In this document: piece after piece, positions 8,544 through 16,463 of the stretch | Layout: each line of letters opens with the position of its first letter | Position numbering within the stretch: the first letter of the stretch is position 1 | Position numbers and translations under genes: made by a program | The notes under the pieces: generated by a model | The model's database searches: none | What the model saw: only the letters and a program-made list of their open reading frames with translations | Told to the model about the DNA's origin: nothing | Assembly: GCA_017656305.1 (NCBI GenBank) | Contig: JACDOG010000004.1 | Span: 62,001 to 126,000, forward strand | DNA length: 64,000 bases | Direction: 5' to 3' | Source: Thermoanaerobacteraceae bacterium | Lineage (GTDB): Bacteria > Bacillota > JADQBR01

Positions 8544-11144
8544 TTAACTTCTACCGCAACATTTCTTGTATTTCTTACCGCTGCCGCAAGGACATGGTTC
8601 ATTGCGACCCACTTTTCTGCCCTTACGTACCGGCTGTCTTGGCTGGTCCTCGGCATACTTATTTTCCGCCACGTTGTGATATTCCCTGGGCTGCTCCACT
8701 ACATTGACCTGGAACACGTAGCGTACCACGTCCTCCTGGATGCTGGCAATCATATCGTTAAACATTTCATAGCCTTCCTTCTTATAGGCGATTAACGGGT
8801 CCTGCTGGCCGTAGGCCCGCAGCCCGATACCCTGGCGCAGCTGGTCCATGGCATCCAGGTGTCCCATCCACTTGTCGTCAACCACCTTCAGGATTACCAT
8901 GCGTTCCAACTCCCGCATGGTCTCGGCGCCCAGTTCCTCCTCACGTTTGCGATACAGTTCCAGCGCCTTTTCCTTGAGTAGCTGGCACACTTCTTCCTTC
9001 TCCATGTTTTTCAGCTGCTCAGGAGTTAAGTCGTGTCCGGGTAAGACGGACTGGTCCAGATAGTCCAGCATGTTCTTTAACTCCCAGTTCTCCGGGTAGT
9101 TGCTTTCTACCGAGTACATGGCAATGATATTATCAATTACCGTCTCAATCATATCTATGACGGTGTCCTTCAGGTTTTCACCCATTAATACCCGGCGGCG
9201 CTGTTCGTAAATAACCTCCCTCTGCTGGTTCAACACATCATCATACTCCAGTACCTGCTTGCGGATTTCAAAGTTTCTCGCCTCTACCCTTTTTTGTGCC
9301 GACTCTATGGACCGGGAAACCAGCGGGTGGTCAATGGGGGTGGAATCATCCATACCCAATTTATCCATGATTCCGGAAATATTATCGGAGCCGAACAGGC
9401 GCATCAGATCGTCTTCCATGGAAACATAGAAACGGCTGGAACCGGGGTCCCCCTGGCGTCCGGCCCGCCCGCGAAGCTGGTTGTCAATGCGCCGGCTCTC
9501 GTGCCGCTCTGTACCAATGATATGCAGGCCGCCTGCAGCAATTACCTTTTCCCGCTCCTGCTGCGTCAGCTTTTTCTTTTCCTCAAGCAGTGCGTTGAAT
9601 TCCGCTTCATCCATATCTTCGGTGGCTTCCTGTTTGGCCAGGAATTCCGGGTTACCGCCCAGGATAATGTCCGTACCCCTACCGGCCATATTGGTGGCGA
9701 TGGTTACGGCACCGTAACGCCCGGCCTGGGCCACTATTTCCGCCTCTTTTTCATGATATTTGGCATTGAGCACATTATGCGGAATTCCCCGTTTTTTGAG
9801 TAATTTGCTTAGATATTCCGAAACTTCGATGGAAATAGTTCCCACTAGTACCGGCTGGCCCTTCCTGTGTCTTTCTTCTATCTCGTCAACTACGGCCTGG
9901 TACTTACCTTCCTTGGTGCGGTAAACCACGTCGTCCAGGTCTATTCTAATCATGGGTTTATTGGTGGGTATCACCACCACATCCATACCGTATATTTTGC
10001 GAAATTCCTCCTCTTCCGTTGCCGCCGTACCGGTCATTCCGGCCAATTTGTTGTACATGCGGAAGAAGTTTTGGAAGGTGATGCTGGCCAGGGTCTGCGA
10101 TTCTCGTTCGATTTTGACACCTTCTTTGGCCTCAATGGCCTGGTGAAGCCCGTCACTGAAGCGTCTGCCGAACATCAAGCGGCCGGTAAATTCATCCACA
10201 ATGATTACCTGGCCGTCTTTGACAACATAGTCACGGTCGCGCTTCATCAGTACATGGGCCTTCAAGGCCTGGTTAACCTGGTGACTGAGCTGCATGTTCT
10301 TATCATCATAGAGGTTGTCAACACCAAGCAGTTCCTCAACCCGGGCAATCCCCTTTTCCGTAAGCGTCACTACGTTGGCCTTTTCATCCACGGTATAGTG
10401 TTCGTCCTTTTTCAGCCGTGGAATGATTTTATCTACCGTATAGTATAACTCTGTCGGTTTATCCGCCTGGCCGGAAATAATCAGCGGTGTCCTGGCCTCG
10501 TCAATCAAAATGCTGTCTACCTCGTCAATAATGGCATAGTTGAGCTCACCCTGCACCAGCTGGTCGCGGTGCATGGCCATGTTATCCCTCAGGTAGTCAA
10601 AACCAAACTCGTTATTGGTCCCGTATACCACGTCGCAGGCATAAGCCTGGCGGCGCTGCTCGTGAGTCAAACCGTGAACAATCAAGCCCACAGAAAGGCC
10701 CAAAAATTTATAAATACGCCCCATCCACTCGCTGTCACGAGAGGCTAAATAGTCGTTGACCGTCACCACGTGCACACCTTTACCGGTCAGGGCGTTCAAA
10801 TAAACAGGTAATGTCGCTACCAGCGTTTTACCTTCACCGGTTTTCATCTCGGCAATACGTCCCTGGTGCAGGACAATGCCGCCCATCAACTGCACGTCAA
10901 AATGACGCATACCCAGCACGCGCACGGAAGCTTCCCTGACTACAGCAAAAGCTTCCGTCAGCAGGTCATCCAGAGTTTCACCTTTTTCCAGGCGCTGCCG
11001 GAACTCGGCAGTCTTAGCCTGGAGCTCTCTATCGCTTAACGCCTGCATTTTCGGTTCCAGTTCATTTATCCTGGCGACTATTTTACCCAGCTTTTTAATT
11101 TCCCTGGCGTTATCATCCAGCAGGTTGCGTAACATTTTTAACAT
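8544..11144 (-). CDS. secA: Preprotein translocase ATPase SecA
   Basis: This is the ATP-driven motor that pushes unfolded preproteins through SecYEG. At 866 residues it has the full-length family layout: nucleotide-binding domain 1 with Walker A ([13 protein letters not shown], about residue 100) and DEVD Walker B ([15 protein letters not shown], about 205), the preprotein cross-linking domain, nucleotide-binding domain 2 ([23 protein letters not shown]), the helical scaffold, and the C-terminal zinc motif [13 protein letters not shown] that binds SecB-like partners or phospholipid. The start is supported by AGGAGG nine bases upstream. It heads the secA-prfB-DUF2993 unit. Confidence 0.98.
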   Translation of the reverse strand: MLKMLRNLLDDNAREIKKLGKIVARINELEPKMQALSDRELQAKTAEFRQRLEKGETLDDLLTEAFAVVREASVRVLGMRHFDVQLMGGIVLHQGRIAEMKTGEGKTLVATLPVYLNALTGKGVHVVTVNDYLASRDSEWMGRIYKFLGLSVGLIVHGLTHEQRRQAYACDVVYGTNNEFGFDYLRDNMAMHRDQLVQGELNYAIIDEVDSILIDEARTPLIISGQADKPTELYYTVDKIIPRLKKDEHYTVDEKANVVTLTEKGIARVEELLGVDNLYDDKNMQLSHQVNQALKAHVLMKRDRDYVVKDGQVIIVDEFTGRLMFGRRFSDGLHQAIEAKEGVKIERESQTLASITFQNFFRMYNKLAGMTGTAATEEEEFRKIYGMDVVVIPTNKPMIRIDLDDVVYRTKEGKYQAVVDEIEERHRKGQPVLVGTISIEVSEYLSKLLKKRGIPHNVLNAKYHEKEAEIVAQAGRYGAVTIATNMAGRGTDIILGGNPEFLAKQEATEDMDEAEFNALLEEKKKLTQQEREKVIAAGGLHIIGTERHESRRIDNQLRGRAGRQGDPGSSRFYVSMEDDLMRLFGSDNISGIMDKLGMDDSTPIDHPLVSRSIESAQKRVEARNFEIRKQVLEYDDVLNQQREVIYEQRRRVLMGENLKDTVIDMIETVIDNIIAMYSVESNYPENWELKNMLDYLDQSVLPGHDLTPEQLKNMEKEEVCQLLKEKALELYRKREEELGAETMRELERMVILKVVDDKWMGHLDAMDQLRQGIGLRAYGQQDPLIAYKKEGYEMFNDMIASIQEDVVRYVFQVNVVEQPREYHNVAENKYAEDQPRQPVRKGRKVGRNEPCPCGSGKKYKKCCGRS

Positions 11145-11246
11145 GGTAATATCCTCCTACCAAAAACCATTAAATAAGGAATCCTATGCGGATCCCCTAT
11201 TCTAAAAATTCCTATCAAGTTATTTTACCACTTTGACGACAGTCAA

Positions 11247-11813
11247 TCAACTGCGGGTACGCTTTACAGAAGTGACCTTATAATATAAGGCCCTGTCCAA
11301 CATACACTCGCTGATCAACAGGATTAACCCAATGTCCATAATAATATCGCCAATGCTAAACCAGCCCAATTTACCGTGTAGCGGATGCTTTATTTTAATA
11401 ACATCACCCAAAAAAGTCAACCGGGAACTATCTGTCAGCAAACTGTGAATGCCGTCCCTACCAGTTTTTAACTCCTGGATAACCTCTACCGGCATTCTGG
11501 TTACTGCAACAGGCATCGTACCGAAGTTCGCGGCTATGACTATAAAGTTCAATAAAATTCCCAACCCGATGATTTTTATTCCGGCAGACTTGAAATTAAA
11601 CATTAAAAAAGCAAATAAAAAAACGTATGATAATACGTGAATAAATCCGGTCCATGGTCCCAGAATATCCTGCAGCCAGCTGAGACTGAACTGCAAAATG
11701 ATGGCAACAAAAACAGTCCAGGCATGGGCAAAATGAACTTCCTTCAAGTTGCTCAATCTGCCACCCCGTATGTAACCAACAATAATGCCCAGTACAGCCG
11801 CTTCAATAAACAT
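11247..11813 (-). CDS. DUF5317 family membrane protein
   Basis: The 188-residue protein has five or six hydrophobic segments and the family signature near the N-terminus, IRGGRLSNLKEVHFAHAW. A conserved middle segment reads NFGTMPVAVTRMP. DUF5317 proteins occur in Firmicutes and Actinobacteria and have no established function. The start overlaps the end of the HD-GYP gene by 11 bp, so the two are translationally coupled, which hints at a shared membrane or signalling context. No terminator is evident before secA. Confidence 0.7.
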   Translation of the reverse strand: MFIEAAVLGIIVGYIRGGRLSNLKEVHFAHAWTVFVAIILQFSLSWLQDILGPWTGFIHVLSYVFLFAFLMFNFKSAGIKIIGLGILLNFIVIAANFGTMPVAVTRMPVEVIQELKTGRDGIHSLLTDSSRLTFLGDVIKIKHPLHGKLGWFSIGDIIMDIGLILLISECMLDRALYYKVTSVKRTRS

Positions 11814-13152
11814 CCTTTATCCCTCCTTCCGCCACCAGCATTTCTCCTGTGTCCTTTGCCAATTCCTCGTACCTGAGCTCCCTTTCGTCACCAACTTTAT
11901 TCACTTCACACCTGATATCCGGGAAGACCTTGATGAAAGCGTCCACCACCTTGGGGTCAAACTGGCTCCCCGAGCAGGCCAGCACTTCCTTATAGGCCTC
12001 CACATAAGTGAGCGCCGGCCGGTAGGGCCGGTCAGAAGTCATGGCGTCAAAGGCATCAGCCACGGCAATAATCCGGGCGCCCAGCGGGATGTCTTCGCCG
12101 GCCAGGCCGCGGGGATACCCTTTGCCATCCCACCGCTCGTGATGGTGCAGGATATTCTCATAGCCATCTTCAAGAAACTTAATCCCCTCAATGATATTCG
12201 CCCCCACTTCCGGATGTTTTTTCATCAGAGCAAATTCCTCACTGTCCAACCGCCCCGGCTTATTAAGAACTTTTTCGGAAATACCAATTTTCCCAGTATC
12301 ATGCAGCAAGGCAGCAAATTTTAACTGTTCAATACGTTCCTCAGGTAAACCCATATGCTGGGCCAATATTTCCGCATACCGCGCAACACGTTCCGAATGG
12401 CCGCTAGTATACTTATCTTTGGCATCGATGGCCGCTGCCAAGCTTTCAATACTTTGTCGGTAAGCCTGACGCATTCCAATATACATTTGAAAAGACCTAC
12501 GGGCTAAAAAAAGAGGAATTGTAAATAAAAGTACTCCTATAATTCCTAATTCTTTATAAATGACAGAAGTAAAAAAACCCAAAAATAGTAATGCTATAAA
12601 ATTATCAACTTCCCATTTATGATTTTCTCGCCAAATACGTAGTAAAGAGTTTTTTTCCACCAAAGCAACTATCATCATTACGAAACAAATATTTAAAAAC
12701 ATACATAATAGCATTATAATTGCTAAAGAACTATAATATGCCCAACCACTATTTCCCCACAAATACAATAACTTTTGAAACGTTAAACTTGAAGCCGCAA
12801 TTGTTATAATAACTTGAGAAACATTAAAGGCTATTTTAATTAGATTTTGTTGTTTATCAAATAGTAAAGCTGTAAAAAACGCTAACGCGGTAACTATTGT
12901 TGCATGTATCGGCGGAAACAAAATAATATTGGTAAACCAAATTGCCAAGCCTACAGATACTTTAGCACCTCTTGGCAACGTCACCGGCAATAACTCTGCA
13001 AATAATGTAATTACATAAAATACCGCTAAATCAATTAAATTTATTTTAACCACATGAGTTTCACTAGTAGTAAATAAATATAATAGCATTACTATAGCCA
13101 AAAGAATTATTATTACTATATAAATCTTAGCTCTTAGTGGTAGTTTGTCCAT
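11803..13152 (-). CDS. Membrane-anchored HD-GYP domain protein (probable cyclic di-GMP phosphodiesterase)
   Basis: The 449-residue protein has a sensor half of about seven transmembrane segments (residues 8-215), a short linker helix, and an HD-GYP domain. The catalytic HD is in LLHDTGKIG (about residue 284) and the GYP motif in WDGKGYPRGL (about 346), with the usual HHHERWDG metal ligands between them. HD-GYP domains hydrolyse cyclic di-GMP to GMP or pGpG. The ribosome site is GAGGTG. The DNA for the membrane half (about 12480-13152) is only about 28% G+C in sampled lines, against 50-60% for the catalytic half, with the change at the domain boundary. A small peptide and a structured leader lie directly upstream. 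Confidence 0.92.
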   Translation of the reverse strand: MDKLPLRAKIYIVIIILLAIVMLLYLFTTSETHVVKINLIDLAVFYVITLFAELLPVTLPRGAKVSVGLAIWFTNIILFPPIHATIVTALAFFTALLFDKQQNLIKIAFNVSQVIITIAASSLTFQKLLYLWGNSGWAYYSSLAIIMLLCMFLNICFVMMIVALVEKNSLLRIWRENHKWEVDNFIALLFLGFFTSVIYKELGIIGVLLFTIPLFLARRSFQMYIGMRQAYRQSIESLAAAIDAKDKYTSGHSERVARYAEILAQHMGLPEERIEQLKFAALLHDTGKIGISEKVLNKPGRLDSEEFALMKKHPEVGANIIEGIKFLEDGYENILHHHERWDGKGYPRGLAGEDIPLGARIIAVADAFDAMTSDRPYRPALTYVEAYKEVLACSGSQFDPKVVDAFIKVFPDIRCEVNKVGDERELRYEELAKDTGEMLVAEGGIKDVY

Positions 13153-13173
13153 AGATTTGTCACCTCAAAAGAA

Positions 13174-13392
13174 ATTTGAGCCGACAGGATTGGTAATTAA
13201 GCCCATCTATTTCCGGCGCCACCAGCTAAAATTAAAGTCATCAGAGTAATCAAAATAGCGATTAATCTAGCCATTAGTAAATACCCCCTTCACGGTAAAT
13301 CTCCGCAGCACCGCTCAGCCACGGGAAATACCGCTCCGCTCTGGGCTGTTTGCTCCGCTAATGGTGACCCAAAAACACCTGTCGGCTCAAAT
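13174..13392 (-). promoter_or_regulatory. Long-range-paired leader upstream of the HD-GYP gene
   Basis: On the minus strand a 15-base segment ATTTGAGCCGACAGG (13392-13378) is the exact complement of CCTGTCGGCTCAAAT (13188-13174), enclosing about 190 bases. The second arm ends a few bases before the ribosome site of the HD-GYP gene. Inside are a small hairpin (GGTG...CACC), a G+C-rich stretch with repeated GCGGAGC/GAGCGG motifs, and a 25-codon open reading frame. This looks like a structured 5' leader closed by a long P1-like stem. I could not match it to a known riboswitch class. Confidence 0.55.
13197..13274 (-). CDS. 25-residue hydrophobic peptide upstream of HD-GYP gene
   Basis: The frame starts at an ATG behind GAAGGGGGTATTTACTA, a strong ribosome site, and encodes MARLIAILITLMTLILAGG followed by AGNRWA and a stop. 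It is one transmembrane helix with a Gly-Gly-Ala-Gly-Asn-Arg-Trp-Ala tail. It sits inside the long-range-paired leader, 44 bp upstream of the membrane HD-GYP gene. It could be a leader peptide controlling the downstream gene or a small membrane partner of the sensor. It is too short for a reliable homology call; the ribosome site and sensible composition are the support. Confidence 0.55.
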   Translation of the reverse strand: MARLIAILITLMTLILAGGAGNRWA

Positions 13393-13405
13393 CTGCTGTC
13401 AATTT

Positions 13406-14059
13406 TCATGTTGTCTTTAATTGCGATAACTCTCCAAGGCGCCTGTTGATGGCATCCAGAGCCGCCTTGCAGGCTGCCTCGGTAGCATTGCTACTGTTAT
13501 CCACGTAAGTCGAGCCCAGGAGATTTTCCTCTCCCTGAGGTGTAACGACAATTACGGAAATACTAATCAGCTGTGATATTCCTATCGGGACCAGCATCAC
13601 CTGGTCCACAGCAAATCTAACCTGGGTCTGCAGCAGGCGCTCCACGGCCATCAAAGCTGCCTGGGCCGCCAGGCGCAGAATATTTTTCTCCGACCTGACA
13701 CCTTCTACTTCCGATACCACAGTTTCCCCATTATGGTTCATGGTAACCCTGACAACGGCCGTCAGACCATCGAACTCTACATTTACATTGGTTAACCTGG
13801 GCCGTTCTAAGGGCTTGGCCTGCGCCACCTGCGCAATGCTAATCTTTTTATGGTCAACACTAATACCGCCGCTGACCTGCACTACGGTTTCAATGTCCCT
13901 GACCAGTTGTTTCGCATTCCTGGCTTTATTTGCCACCACGTGTATTTCCGTAATTTCTTCCTCATTCCCGATAATTTTACTGGACAGCACACCTTTCACC
14001 TGGTTAATGGCATTCTCCAACTTAGGAAAAAGTTCCTGAATTGCAATTTTTTCACCCAT
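13406..14059 (-). CDS. Conserved hypothetical protein
   Basis: I do not recognise a named family. The 217-residue protein is soluble, with no signal peptide. An N-terminal region (residues about 30-85) reads ITEIHVVANKARNAKQLVRD and ends in DHKKISIAQV; similar segments are, from memory, common in clostridial proteins of unknown function. The C-terminal half alternates beta strands (VRVTMNHNGETVVSEVEG, ISISVIVVTPQGEE) and a helix (EAACKAALDAINRRLGEL). It lies between the hpf terminator and the leader of the HD-GYP gene and seems to be a single-gene unit. An extra ribosome site with a three-codon mini-ORF (ATG GGG GAA TAG) lies just upstream of its start. Confidence 0.8.
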   Translation of the reverse strand: MGEKIAIQELFPKLENAINQVKGVLSSKIIGNEEEITEIHVVANKARNAKQLVRDIETVVQVSGGISVDHKKISIAQVAQAKPLERPRLTNVNVEFDGLTAVVRVTMNHNGETVVSEVEGVRSEKNILRLAAQAALMAVERLLQTQVRFAVDQVMLVPIGISQLISISVIVVTPQGEENLLGSTYVDNSSNATEAACKAALDAINRRLGELSQLKTT

Positions 14060-14110
14060 ATCTACACTACTCCCCTATTCCCCCATTTTTTCACCTCCTC
14101 TATTCTACAC

Positions 14111-14143
14111 ACCAGCTGGGATTTCCTGTCCCGCTGGTTTTTT
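14111..14143 (+). terminator. Plus-oriented terminator-like hairpin in front of the 13406 gene
   Basis: Read on the plus strand, ACCAGCTGGGA...TCCCGCTGGT is followed by TTTTTT. No plus-strand gene lies upstream, so it may stop antisense transcription, or the stem may act in the 5' leader of the minus-strand gene. Confidence 0.45.
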
Positions 14144-14146
14144 CGA

Positions 14147-14175
14147 CAAAAAAAGTAGCACTGCCTGAGCAGTGC
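14147..14175 (-). terminator. Terminator of hpf
   Basis: The perfect stem AGCACTGC/GCAGTGCT with a 4-base loop is followed on the minus strand by ACTTTTTTT. Confidence 0.85.
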
Positions 14176-14197
14176 TGATGGTTTATGGTTCCTTGCT

Positions 14198-14728
14198 CTA
14201 AAACTCCGGCTCAATCAAGCCGTAATTACCGTCTTTTCTACGGTAAACCACATTAACCTGTTTCGTCTCCGCATTGGAAAATACGAAAAAGTTATGCCCC
14301 AACAGGTTCATCTGCATGATAGCCTCATCCACGGGCATAGGCTTGATGGCAAATCGCTTCGTTCTGAGAATCTTGGGTTCTTCTTCCTCCTCTACACCAT
14401 CGTCTCCCTGTGCTGCCAGTTCCCTGAGGCTGTTGCTGCGAATTTTCTTGGCCAGACGCGTTTTATGTTTTCTTATCTGTTTTTCCAATTTATCAATTAC
14501 CATATCCACCGAGCTGTACATATCCCCGGATTCTTCCTCACCCCTGAGGATGATACCGTCTACGGGGATAGTCACCTCTACGCGATGCCGGTCTTTTTCT
14601 ACAGATAAGGTAACTTGCGCTTCTTCCAGCTTGTCAAAGTACTTCTCTAGTTTCCCAATCCTTTTCTCTACATGCTGGCGCAGAGCATTGGTGACCTCAA
14701 TCTGCTTGCCGCGTACCTTGACATTCAT
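14198..14728 (-). CDS. hpf: Ribosome hibernation promoting factor, long form
   Basis: The 176-residue protein has the S30AE ribosome-binding domain (residues 1-100; MNVKVRGKQIEVTNALRQHV) and a C-terminal dimerisation domain (about 120-176; RTKRFAIKPMPVDEAIMQM, NVVYRRKDGNYGLIEP), joined by an acidic linker. Long HPF alone makes inactive 100S ribosome dimers in stationary phase and stress. A sigma-H-type promoter lies about 35 bp upstream, which agrees with control of the Bacillus homologue YvyD by sigma-H. The gene stands alone between terminators. Confidence 0.95.
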   Translation of the reverse strand: MNVKVRGKQIEVTNALRQHVEKRIGKLEKYFDKLEEAQVTLSVEKDRHRVEVTIPVDGIILRGEEESGDMYSSVDMVIDKLEKQIRKHKTRLAKKIRSNSLRELAAQGDDGVEEEEEPKILRTKRFAIKPMPVDEAIMQMNLLGHNFFVFSNAETKQVNVVYRRKDGNYGLIEPEF

Positions 14729-14761
14729 TGATACTCAACCCCTTTCTGCGCTTTTTTATAT

Positions 14762-14790
14762 TATTCCTTAAAATAATGTAAAAATCCTGC
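14762..14790 (-). promoter_or_regulatory. Sigma-H-type promoter of hpf
   Basis: On the minus strand GCAGGATTT, 12 bases and AAGGAATA fit the sigma-H consensus RNAGGAWWW-N11-12-RNNGAAWW at every position. A sigma-A-like TTTACA-16-TATAAA overlaps it. Sigma-H control of hpf/yvyD is known in Bacillus subtilis. Confidence 0.65.
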
Positions 14791-14862
14791 TCATTATTTA
14801 TTATTGTTAGTTTTTTGTTATTTAGGACTATTTTAAAAGTAGAACCTAACCCGAAAAATATT

Positions 14863-14889
14863 AAAACCCCCAGCAATAACTACTGGGGG
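14863..14889 (-). terminator. Terminator of the cold shock gene
   Basis: The stem CCCCCAG/CTGGGGG has a 9-base loop and is followed by TTTTAATATTTTT on the minus strand. Confidence 0.75.
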
Positions 14890-14929
14890 AGTGTTGTCAA
14901 ATACAAAATCTACCGACAAATCTACCGAC

Positions 14930-15127
14930 TTATAATTTAACAACATTTGCTGCCTGCGGGCCTCTAGGGCCTTCAACAATATCAAATTCCACAATTTGCC
15001 CTTCTTCCAGCGACTTGAAACCCTCCTCTTGAATTGCCGAGAAGTGAACGAATACGTCGTCACCCTCTTCTCTTTCAATGAATCCAAAGCCTTTCTTAGA
15101 GTTGAACCACTTAACCTTACCTTGCAT
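14930..15127 (-). CDS. CspA-family cold shock protein
   Basis: This 65-residue single cold-shock domain starts [18 protein letters not shown]. The RNP1 motif (KGFGFI) and RNP2 motif (DVFVHFSAI) are both present. Such proteins are RNA chaperones that bind single-stranded RNA and DNA. A consensus sigma-A promoter lies about 60 bp upstream of the ATG, and TAGGAGGA is the ribosome site. The gene has its own promoter and terminator, a monocistronic unit likely to be highly expressed. Confidence 0.96.
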   Translation of the reverse strand: MQGKVKWFNSKKGFGFIEREEGDDVFVHFSAIQEEGFKSLEEGQIVEFDIVEGPRGPQAANVVKL

Positions 15128-15188
15128 CTTAAAACATTCCTCCTAAAATATTTGAACTAACTTCCGCACTATGTACGAAAGTTAACTT

Positions 15189-15217
15189 ATTATACAACAA
15201 AAAAAATAATTTGTCAA
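15189..15217 (-). promoter_or_regulatory. Consensus sigma-A promoter of the cold shock gene
   Basis: TTGACA (15217-15212) and TATAAT (15194-15189) are both perfect and separated by 17 bases, followed by a leader of about 60 bases. Confidence 0.88.
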
Positions 15218-15242
15218 TCCGACAACTAGCAACAGGAAAAAA

Positions 15243-15463
15243 TTACGTATTAACCTGCATTCGTGTCAAACTTCTTCTCGATCCAGGCAAAAACACCTGC
15301 GGCAAAACAACGTAACGTATGGCTTGACTCCAGGTCATGCCCAGCAAGCGGGCGGCCTCCACCTGCCTTCTGTCCACCGCACCAACAGCAGTGTACCGCG
15401 GAAGAAGTCGACATACGCCTTGGCCGGCCAGGTAAGGAGAGAAAAACCGACAGGCGGAATAAG
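15243..15463 (-). pseudogene. Remnant of an amino acid ABC transporter permease (HisM/GlnP type)
   Basis: Translation in two minus-strand frames gives pieces of one protein family. The first frame has WPAKAYVDFFRGTLLLV, the usual family signature being FFRGTPLLVQ. The second has GAVDRRQVEAARLLGMTW and IRYVVLPQVFLPG, which is the EAA loop that docks on the ATPase. About 80 residues that normally separate these pieces are missing, the frame changes at the join, and the N-terminal third is absent. It ends at TAA 15245-15243. No other transporter gene lies nearby, so this is an isolated relic. Confidence 0.75.
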
Positions 15464-15600
15464 CTTATAATCAGGCCAGCCGTTCTGATCCCGGCTTCTA
15501 TAGCATTACCCGTTCTTATCCGTGTCAAAATAATGTCATCTGCATTTCCAATAAATGTCGAAAACATCTTTCTCCAACCTTCTTTGTGGACTGGATATCT

Positions 15601-15661
15601 TGTGGATAATGTGGATAACCCTGTTGGTAACTTGTAAAAATGGTCTCTTTTCTGTGGATAA
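15601..15661 (+). promoter_or_regulatory. Cluster of DnaA boxes
   Basis: TGTGGATAA, the reverse complement of the DnaA box TTATCCACA, occurs three times: 15601-15609, 15610-15618 (directly abutting) and 15653-15661. Near matches TTTGTGGAC and ATGTGGACC flank them. All point the same way, in the non-coding gap downstream of comFC. No dnaA/dnaN genes are here, so this is not recognisably oriC; it may be a regulatory DnaA-titration or reactivation site. Confidence 0.65.
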
Positions 15662-15689
15662 AAATGTGGACCTGGAAAATCTGTCGTAA

Positions 15690-16463
15690 TTACTCCGCTC
15701 TAACAGCAGCCGTGTCGAATCTCGCTTCCGAGGCAGCACGGGTTACCCCCGAAGCAATAGCTGCTACCCAAACTCCTCTTGCCCCGGCTTCAAGCAGCGC
15801 CCTGGCACATTCCGAAACCGTACTCCCGGTGGTAATGATATCATCCACCAAAAGAATGTTCCTGTCTTGAACAGCTGCCGGCACCGCTGCACGAAAAGTA
15901 TTCCTCACATTCACCATTCTTTGCTCTCGAGTCAACGCTGTCTGTGACGGGGTATCAGAAACTTTAACCAGCAGAGCCGTACCCAGGGGAATATCCAGAA
16001 TGTCCGCCAGGTGCCGTGCCAGCAGACGGGACTGGTTGTAATTCCTGGCAGCCTGCTTTTTCCAGTAAAGCGGTACCGGCACCAGCAGTTGAATTCGGTC
16101 CAGCCAGGATTGCCGCCGTAAAACCTCAGCCAGCAGGACAGCAAAACCCTTTGCCATGTCCCGTCTTCCTTGATACTTAAATTGGTGTACGTAATCCCTT
16201 AACAAATCCCGGTAAGGTCCCACCACGCAGGCCTGCTGAAAATAAAACAACTGTTGCAGACATTGGTTGCACACGTCGCCTTCTTCCAGCAGCCTGCCGC
16301 AGTTACGGCAGGTGTTATATTCTTGTCGCAAGCCGGTAATCTCCTGCCGGCAGACGCTACATACCGCCTGCCCGGTCGCCAGTTGATGGCCGCACAGTGT
16401 ACAGGTGTCCTGTTTTCCGTAAATTAGATCCAGAAATCCGCGTAAAAACTGCCGGTGAAACAC
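15690..16463 (-). CDS. comFC: ComF family phosphoribosyltransferase-like protein (ComFC)
   Basis: The 257-residue protein has two N-terminal zinc-ribbon pairs (CTLCG...CSVC and CRNCG...CNQC, residues about 20-75) and a phosphoribosyltransferase-fold domain with the PRPP-binding signature LLVDDIITTGST near residue 195. ComFC is needed for DNA uptake in natural transformation and works with the ComFA helicase. The start is GTG at 16463, seven bases after GGAGGTG; it shares one base with the comFA stop (TAGTG), so the two are tightly coupled. Other competence genes are not in the window. Confidence 0.9.
   Translation of the reverse strand: MFHRQFLRGFLDLIYGKQDTCTLCGHQLATGQAVCSVCRQEITGLRQEYNTCRNCGRLLEEGDVCNQCLQQLFYFQQACVVGPYRDLLRDYVHQFKYQGRRDMAKGFAVLLAEVLRRQSWLDRIQLLVPVPLYWKKQAARNYNQSRLLARHLADILDIPLGTALLVKVSDTPSQTALTREQRMVNVRNTFRAAVPAAVQDRNILLVDDIITTGSTVSECARALLEAGARGVWVAAIASGVTRAASEARFDTAAVRAE

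Noticed and set aside
13197-13250. CUGAUGA followed later by GAAA inside the leader, as in a hammerhead ribozyme core
   Set aside because: The sequence between the two motifs cannot form stem II, and the motif lies within the peptide frame; a 7-base match is expected by chance.
15250-15567. Open frame of about 105 codons on the minus strand in the comFC-cspA gap
   Set aside because: The recognisable permease pieces lie in the other two frames; this frame is a by-product of the decayed gene.
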